A stretch of 64,000 nt of DNA, taken from NCBI RefSeq assembly GCF_047948215.1, contig NC_134455.1:302206147-302270146 (forward strand). Reading direction: 5' to 3'. This DNA comes from Lycorma delicatula. Lineage: Eukaryota; Arthropoda; Insecta; Hemiptera; Fulgoridae. Positions 57,301 to 64,000 of the stretch are shown in pieces. The notes beneath the pieces are model-generated. The model was not told the DNA's origin, did not search any database, and saw only the letters and a list, made by a program, of their open reading frames with translations. The translations under genes were made by a program, and so were the position numbers. Positions within the stretch are counted from its first letter, which is position 1; each line of letters begins with the position of its first letter.

Positions 57301-60300
57301 AATACTTAAATAAATACAAAAATTTCAATAACTAAAATCATGCACTTTTAATTACTACGCTAAACCAGTATAAAATGTTTTCATATCACTGTAATCTAAA
57401 AATGTCTACTATACCCTACGTCATATATTTTGACTCACTAAGGCCTCAAACTGCTTTATTCATATTTAATCATAAGAAAAACACGCAGATTCATTACAAA
57501 ACTCACTCAAACACACACTCGTACACTGACACAAATTACATTCATTCATTTGCACAGCATAAGATTTTATTTATATAATGACATGTGATTATAAAAAAAG
57601 TGTACATAAAGTCTGTTATTATTATTCACTATGAAATTCAAAAATGTCTATATATTTGAATGAACAAATTTGAGTCTGTTACTCTTGATAACAGATAAAA
57701 AATTTAATTTGTCGATTGCATAAATGATTTATAATACATGATTATATCATATAATATGTTATTTATCTATAGCATTTCAGGCATAAATGCTATTTTTAAA
57801 AAAAAAGGTAATGGTACACCCAGTTGGATTGTTAATTCGTTTAGGATAGTACAAAAATCTTTTTTGAAATATATTTCATTTGTTTTGAAATATGTTTAAT
57901 ATGAAACAATTCACAAAATGTTTTATTTATTAAGTATGGTAATAATTACTGATAAAATGTACAGTATATTTTTTAACTGGATATACCATATTAGATAGAA
58001 TATTTTTAATAGACTATTTACTCATACCTTTTTCAATGGTTATGAATAGAACTTATTCAGAGATAAAGTTAATCATCCTTATGATAGTTTCTTATTCACA
58101 CTTATTCAGTGTGTGATAATACAATTAATGATTTGGAGTGTCTCAGAAAGTAAGGTTTTTTGATTAAATATCTTTGTAATGTTTCTTCTCAGAATTTTCA
58201 TTTGAAGAAGTTTTTACTATATTATTTTAGTTTTGAATTTATTCGTCACATAAATTAATATGTATGTATTAAGGGGAAAATTCTCAATAACTCAATCATC
58301 TCCCATTTTCCTACATCTCAAGTAGCTAGAAAACTGGAAGTTTGACATAGTTATTTGTAAAGAAGTGTTTATGAGAAGTAAACAGAAATTATTTTGATTA
58401 ACAATACCAAGAATTGAGATTAAAAGAAAACAGGAAAAACTGGAAACTTAATACCTGTTAGGAATGTTCTTCAATCGTAAGCTGCTGTCAAGAAAAGTGA
58501 TTTTCTTACTCACTCCTAAGAGAGTAAAAAAGGGTTTTTCTAAATCAGTATATCTTGCTTTTGCCTGTGTTGAGAATTGATGCATGAAAATTTTAAGAAA
58601 TATTTACTCCAAGGTTAGTATAGCTTCTAAAATCACCCTACGAAGGTAAAGTAGAATGAAAGTTTTATTCTTTAAAATTAAAACCATATCTCTGCACGTA
58701 GAAACAGATACATAGTTCCTATTTATTTAGTAGTTGAGACAACTAGAATTTAGTTCTGAAAGTAATTCCAACTATATCTAGAAAATAAACACGGATTCCT
58801 AAATTCCAGTCAATATTTTTAAGATGTTTAACAGAAAAATATTTAAAAATGACAGTAAATATAGATTAAGAAATCCATTTTAGGATTTTTAGTATCTCTA
58901 GTTCACATTTTGAAAGAATTTTTAACTTTTCAGTGTTGCCTTTTTGAGTATTTCTGAATTATAAAGCTTTATTATATATAAATCCCTCACTGACTTGCTT
59001 ATCACTGGATTCATTCTCCCTTTAACTTGGTTAGATGCACCTGAGTTAATAAATTTGAGTGTAAGAAAGTCCCACATTACTAATCTTTTTATTTCCTGAC
59101 AGTGCTTAAGTTTGATATATTTATTAAATGGGTTATAAGAATAATAATAAAAAATTAGTTTCATTGATCCTTGATGAATTAAAAAGAAATTAATCACCCC
59201 ACCATAGAAACAAACATTTTTCATACCCTTATTTGCATTTTCCCATTTATATTTCTAGGCTTAATTGGTAAGTTTTGGGGAAAATTTTATACAGGCAAGC
59301 ACCTTTTACTACATTTTCCACCTAGATTACGTCAGCTAAACAAAATGAATAGAAATATCTTAAATGATATTGATCATCTTTCAACTACAGCAACCTAATT
59401 ATAACTGTGTATTATACATTTATGACTGATATATATTAAAATTGTTACAGACTTAAAGAGGTACAGATGAAAATGATTCATAAAATGGTTTAGGTTTTCT
59501 GAGTGGAAGTTAACTGTCTGATTTAGCTGTGCTGCACAGAAGAATCTTTTTAAGTTTCTTTCCAGAACAAACATATCAAAACAGGTATTCTATACACAGA
59601 AGTACTATATTTCCTTACATGTTATTTTCACATAGTCTTAAAGCTGTATGTAGTATGTAGAATTGTTTTTTCTGGAGTTCTGTAAATAAAACAATCCTAG
59701 AGATAACTTAATATCTTGAAATATTCTGTATACGAACACTACTTGAATTTTCATAATGATAACAGACTTTCATTAGCTACGTATATATGTTTTGATTAAG
59801 CAGTAATTAATAACATTTCATTAATTGTGCTCTTGATTTTTTTTCTTTTTTTATAATGGTAAATTACATTGTTTTGTAATGCGTTACAAAAGTTTATCTT
59901 TTCATTATATCATCACTGTATTTCACAGAATACAAGTAAAGAGAAATAATTTTGTTTTATCATGAAAGCAGTATATATTACCTATTTTTGTGAATCATTT
60001 TTAGTCCCATAAAATGTTTTATGATCAGCATTTGTCAAGAAATATTCTAATTTAATGTACGCGTATAATTAATGTTAAAATAAATGTATATATAACCTTA
60101 ACAAGATGATTAATAATAATAATAATTCTTAAAAATTTGTTATACTTTCTAATCTAAACTTTTCTGATAAATATAGAATAAATAGAAAAAATTAAATTTT
60201 AAAATTATTATTGAGTTAATTATGAATACGTACATTTAACTATTCATATGATACATTCATTCGCATGCTGTATAATAATTTAATTGACAATGCATAGTAG

Positions 60301-61889
60301 TTTTTCTATACTGATGTTTTCCTTAAAACTGTAATTTATGAAATTCATTTCAATGTTATCATAACTTATACCAAGTAATTATTTATTTACAATATTACGT
60401 AGATCAACTGTTATAAAATAACACTTAATGCTAATTTTTAAACAATGCACAAACACAAAATTACTTATCATTGCTCTATAATTTTTAATACAGTATAAGG
60501 ATATGTTTTCTAGATTTACTAAGACACTACAAAAAATAGACTATCTCAATGAATATAACAAATGTAATAAGGAACATAATAACAATTGTCATCAGTTTAA
60601 TGTATTTCAAATATATTACAATATAGTCTTTCTTAAAAGAACAGTGAATTTTTTAAGTTTTTGAGAGTAACAGAGTGTACTACTGTATTGATATTTACTT
60701 TTGCAATTTATGTCAGTGAAGTAATGTCAACTTAAAAAATACTTTTTTCTCATGTAATAAAGAAACACCGATGGGTGTTTTCATTAAATGAGGCTTTTAT
60801 CTTTCAAATAAAAGCTTGGCTACAAAAATTTAGTACCTCTGATCCCTTGGGTTATGAAACCAAATGTTTCAAGTTACTTAAAAAGAAAATAAAACTTACT
60901 GGTGATAATTGTTTTTGTCTACATTACCTTGGAAGAATGAGGTTTTTCAGGTTACTTTTGTCTTAATTTTTTATTTTGATTCCTTTATAAACATTATGGA
61001 TCTGTTATTGGTTCAATTATTAATTATACAAGATTCATTCTTTTATTAAATAATCAATTACATATATTATTTTTGTTTTTAAAATTTTTTATTTGATTAA
61101 TGAACAATTTGCCTTTTTTCTATATATTTCCTGTAAAAACATAAACATCAGCAGAATTTTTGTGGAGGGAAATTAGTCCTTGAATTATTGAAATGTTACT
61201 CATATATAGGAGTTATTTGTATTTATGTTGAATGATTGTCTTTGATTGTGATGAAACAAAGTTGTGTTTCCATTTTTTCACTGGATTCAAACTTGAATTT
61301 ATGAGATGATTTGGGTAACCAAACAAAAATTTCTAATAGGGTTTGAGGTCTTGGTTTTAAGGTGAATGTAACAAAATTTCCTTGTATCATATTTTATTGG
61401 TTTTGGGATTAATTAAGCAGTATGATGACAAATGTTTTCATAAAGCAGCACAATATTTTTCCCTATTAACTAGGGAAACTTTTTTAGTAATGTAGTTTTT
61501 TTTTAATACTGAAGCAAGCTTATCTAATTATGACCATTGGTAATATGGTTATTCTTTTAAGAACTTATACAAAATTGAATTTTAATAGTAAAATATTTTA
61601 AGGATTGTTTAACTAAATGACAACTGGTTAATTATGTGTAAGGAACTGAGAGTTTTGAATTTTATGTTTTGCAGCTAAGATTTTGGTTCATCATGAAGAA
61701 GCCTGTGTCACCTGCAATTCCTCTTTCTAAGAATTTTTTCTTGACAAATAACACTGGATTCAGTCTCATATTCATGAATAGTATTATTTCTTTTTATCCA
61801 TCCAAAAGCTCCTTAAATCTTACCTTGAGTAAGTTTAATGATTATCATTTGGTTATGGATGATGTAATGAACTGTTACTTTTAAACGAA

Positions 61890-62092
61890 TAAAGGCAGTT
61901 ACTTTTATATGGATTTGAATACCAGGTTGCAAATATCGGTGTTCTTTGGTGACTGGGTTTCAATTAACCACACATCTCAGGAATGATTGACCTGAGACTG
62001 TACAAGAGTACACTTCATTTACATCCATACATATCATCCTCATTCATCCTCTGAAGCTACCTTACGCCTTCTAGAGGCGTAAACAGAAAAAG
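61890..62092 (+). mobile_element. 5'-truncated SINE family B copy
   Basis: Matches the body and tail of the SINE at 1258-1534 read in its sense direction: AAAGGCAGTTAC, GGTGTTCTTTGGTG, GTTTCAATTAACCACACATC, TCAGGAATGATTGACCTGAG, CACTTCATTTACA, and the tail CATCCTCTGAAGC...AAACAGAAAAAG. The tRNA head is missing. No target duplication was identified. Confidence 0.82.
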
Positions 62093-62094
62093 AG

Positions 62095-64000
62095 TGAGGA
62101 TGGAATGAACTGTGATAAAACTTTAACTAATGCTTGTAAAAATTTTTTTGATATAATTCACTAATCTCATTAAATAACTTTATCACTGTGAGATTATAGA
62201 GCTGCATTCCAATGAATGATATAATGTTGCTATATCACTCATGTAGCTTCTTCTTTATAGTGAATCAAATCATTTGTAGATTTTATGTGATTCAGTTATT
62301 ATTTTCATATAACTATTATCATTTTTTTTTAATATTTAAGAGGTAACTATTTGGATTTTATATCCTCTGAAACCAGAAAACTTATCACTGGATACTGTCA
62401 ATACTTTTTTATTTACTAAATTTTTAAATACAATGTTTTTTATTTGTTTACTTTTATTAAATGATCCTTGTGCTAATTTAATAGTTAACAGTGTTATAGT
62501 TTTGTTAGGTAATCTCAAGAGGAAAGTAATTGGTTTTTTTATTCTAAGAGAAAACTCTGTTTCCAAGAAAAGTATGTAGAAAAAATAAAAAATGGAAGAT
62601 GGTTTGTTCACAATATGATACATTTTAAACATCTCTTATTGAAATATATTTTAGTCTAAGTACTATTAATAAATTATAACTATAAAAATTTAAAAAGGAA
62701 ATTGTAAACTATACACTGTACTGTACTGTAAGTTTAAGTATGTTATGATTATAAAGTATTACTACATATTTTTATCTTTTATCCATATGGGATGGTAAAT
62801 TTCCAAAAATGATATCTACTAATAGGTGTAGTGAAGAATTCTGTGAGTATCTTTTTGTCTTTTTTTTATTAAGTTCTTCTGTTACTTATCACAAATTAAG
62901 ATAATTATTAGTATTAGATAAAAATAAAAATGTTTGTTAATATTTCTTATATATATCATTTTATGCCATGCTGTAAAGAAACTTTGGTCTATTTTAGTCA
63001 CAACATTTTGGAGGAGTGATCATATTACTCTGGAAATCCTCGTTTGTTGTTTCATCACTGTAAGTTTGAAATAACATTATGCTGATAGATAAATTTTATG
63101 TACAACTTTTACTTTTCTAAGTTAACTGATTCAAAAAAAATTATGTAGCCTGTAATATAACAAAATATTTATAATTTTGTGTTACATTTGAAATTAAATT
63201 ATTGGAAAACTCAGCTTTCATTACATATTGTAATGATATATAAAAATGTTTATCATATAACACATTTCAATTGTATTATACCATTTTAATTTACCTATAT
63301 TTTAAATAAATGAATAAATAGATTTCTCTACAACAAAAGTATATAAAAATCTAATTTAACATTTTCTATTTCTGATCATAAAATAGATTTATTTTACATT
63401 CAGAGCCGTAATGAGCAATGGTGAGTTTCTGGATGGTTCTAGCCTTACTAGAAGAAATCAAAGATGGTAAACTAATACCTTTATTGTGATAGTTACATAT
63501 AAAAAGGTTTTGCATTACCTCTTTAATCTAAAAGAAAATCTTACCTTAGAATTGTCAAACTTGATTTAGCGATTATATTATTACCTCTTAAGTATAAAAA
63601 AAATATGTAAATATTCTAAAGTCTACAATTATACAGTACTTCACTACTATGGATTATATCATAACCACTCTAGCCTTAAATACTTCCTTGCAAACCTGAT
63701 ATCTAAATGGATTACAGTTTACTGCCATTGTTAATTCATAAATTGTGAATATTTATTAATAATCGTATAATTCAACCCAATAGAAAGTTAGATATGATAA
63801 GCAAGATTGTTTGGTTTTTTAATATGAATATACAAACGTAAGATAAATATACAGATTCCATAAAAATTCAAAGAAACACATTAAAATGATGACATTTTAT
63901 TAAATCTATTTTATTAGAACATTAGAATTATTCCATAGCTCCAATACTTTTGTATTTTCAAAACAATTCAGCGATTTATGATCTGAATGAATAAAATTTA
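62095..64000. other. AT-rich end of window, nothing recognised
   Basis: No supported feature; the one longer minus-strand frame (62336-62632) has no family resemblance. Confidence 0.5.

Larger units (their letters stand above)
48565..61885. other. 13-kb AT-rich stretch without recognisable genes
   Basis: I find no exon, RNA gene or assignable transposon. It contains scattered AT microsatellites (for example 55231-55246), a TTAAA array at 54281-54304 and a hairpin at 50097-50168. Short open frames are what AT-rich random sequence would give. Exons of a long-intron gene shorter than 60 residues could be missed. Confidence 0.45.

Noticed and set aside
58922..59224. 100-codon minus-strand frame
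   Set aside because: No recognisable motif, codon usage follows the AT-rich background, no neighbouring exons.
61669..61884. 71-codon plus-strand frame before the SINE
   Set aside because: No family resemblance, and it ends just before a repeat; likely chance.

Overview
This window looks like nuclear DNA from an insect. It is very AT-rich, has long introns with GT..AG borders, and holds a short TTAGG-type (arthropod telomere) repeat. It is dense in tRNA-derived SINEs, mariner/Tc1, hAT and pogo DNA transposons, and non-LTR retrotransposons. A hemipteran is plausible, but the sequence does not settle the order. There is no sign of bacterial genes, operons, CRISPR or RNA genes.

The only host genes I can support are two tandem invertebrate-type (i-type, destabilase) lysozymes on the plus strand. 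Gene 1 has exons at 3090-3278, 6404-6477 and 11778-11954; its signal-peptide exon is uncertain (weak candidate 2740-2866) or lies upstream of the window. Gene 2 is complete: exons 18283-18337, 23616-23801, 33070-33143, 40680-40821 and 42291-42313 add up to exactly 480 nt (159 residues plus stop). The paralogues share intron positions and phases (1, 1, 0). Both appear to lack the catalytic Glu/Asp pair of bivalve i-type lysozymes, as many insect members do, and both carry an Asp-rich DCNxDG motif at the start of the exon after the phase-0 intron.

The introns are packed with decayed mobile DNA. Gene 1 introns hold a GC-rich island with a perfect 29-bp palindrome, a hAT remnant, a nearly intact mariner-like element (7304-8648) and a long-inverted-repeat element (about 8690-11300). 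That last element encodes a widespread but, as far as I know, functionally unassigned zinc-finger-like protein family. A second copy of this protein lies between the two genes (13140-14458), next to a jockey-like reverse transcriptase remnant. Its upstream 450 bp recurs inverted at 37150-37613. Gene 2 introns hold SINEs, four non-LTR remnants (all antisense to the gene), two mariner/Tc1 remnants, a pogo/Tigger-like remnant and an internally deleted mariner.

From about 42.7 kb to the end (21 kb) I find no convincing gene. There are two degenerate SINE pieces, one reverse-transcriptase tail, one 5'-truncated SINE, small hairpins and simple repeats in AT-rich sequence. Coordinates of decayed elements are approximate; exon borders come from splice consensus plus reading-frame continuity.
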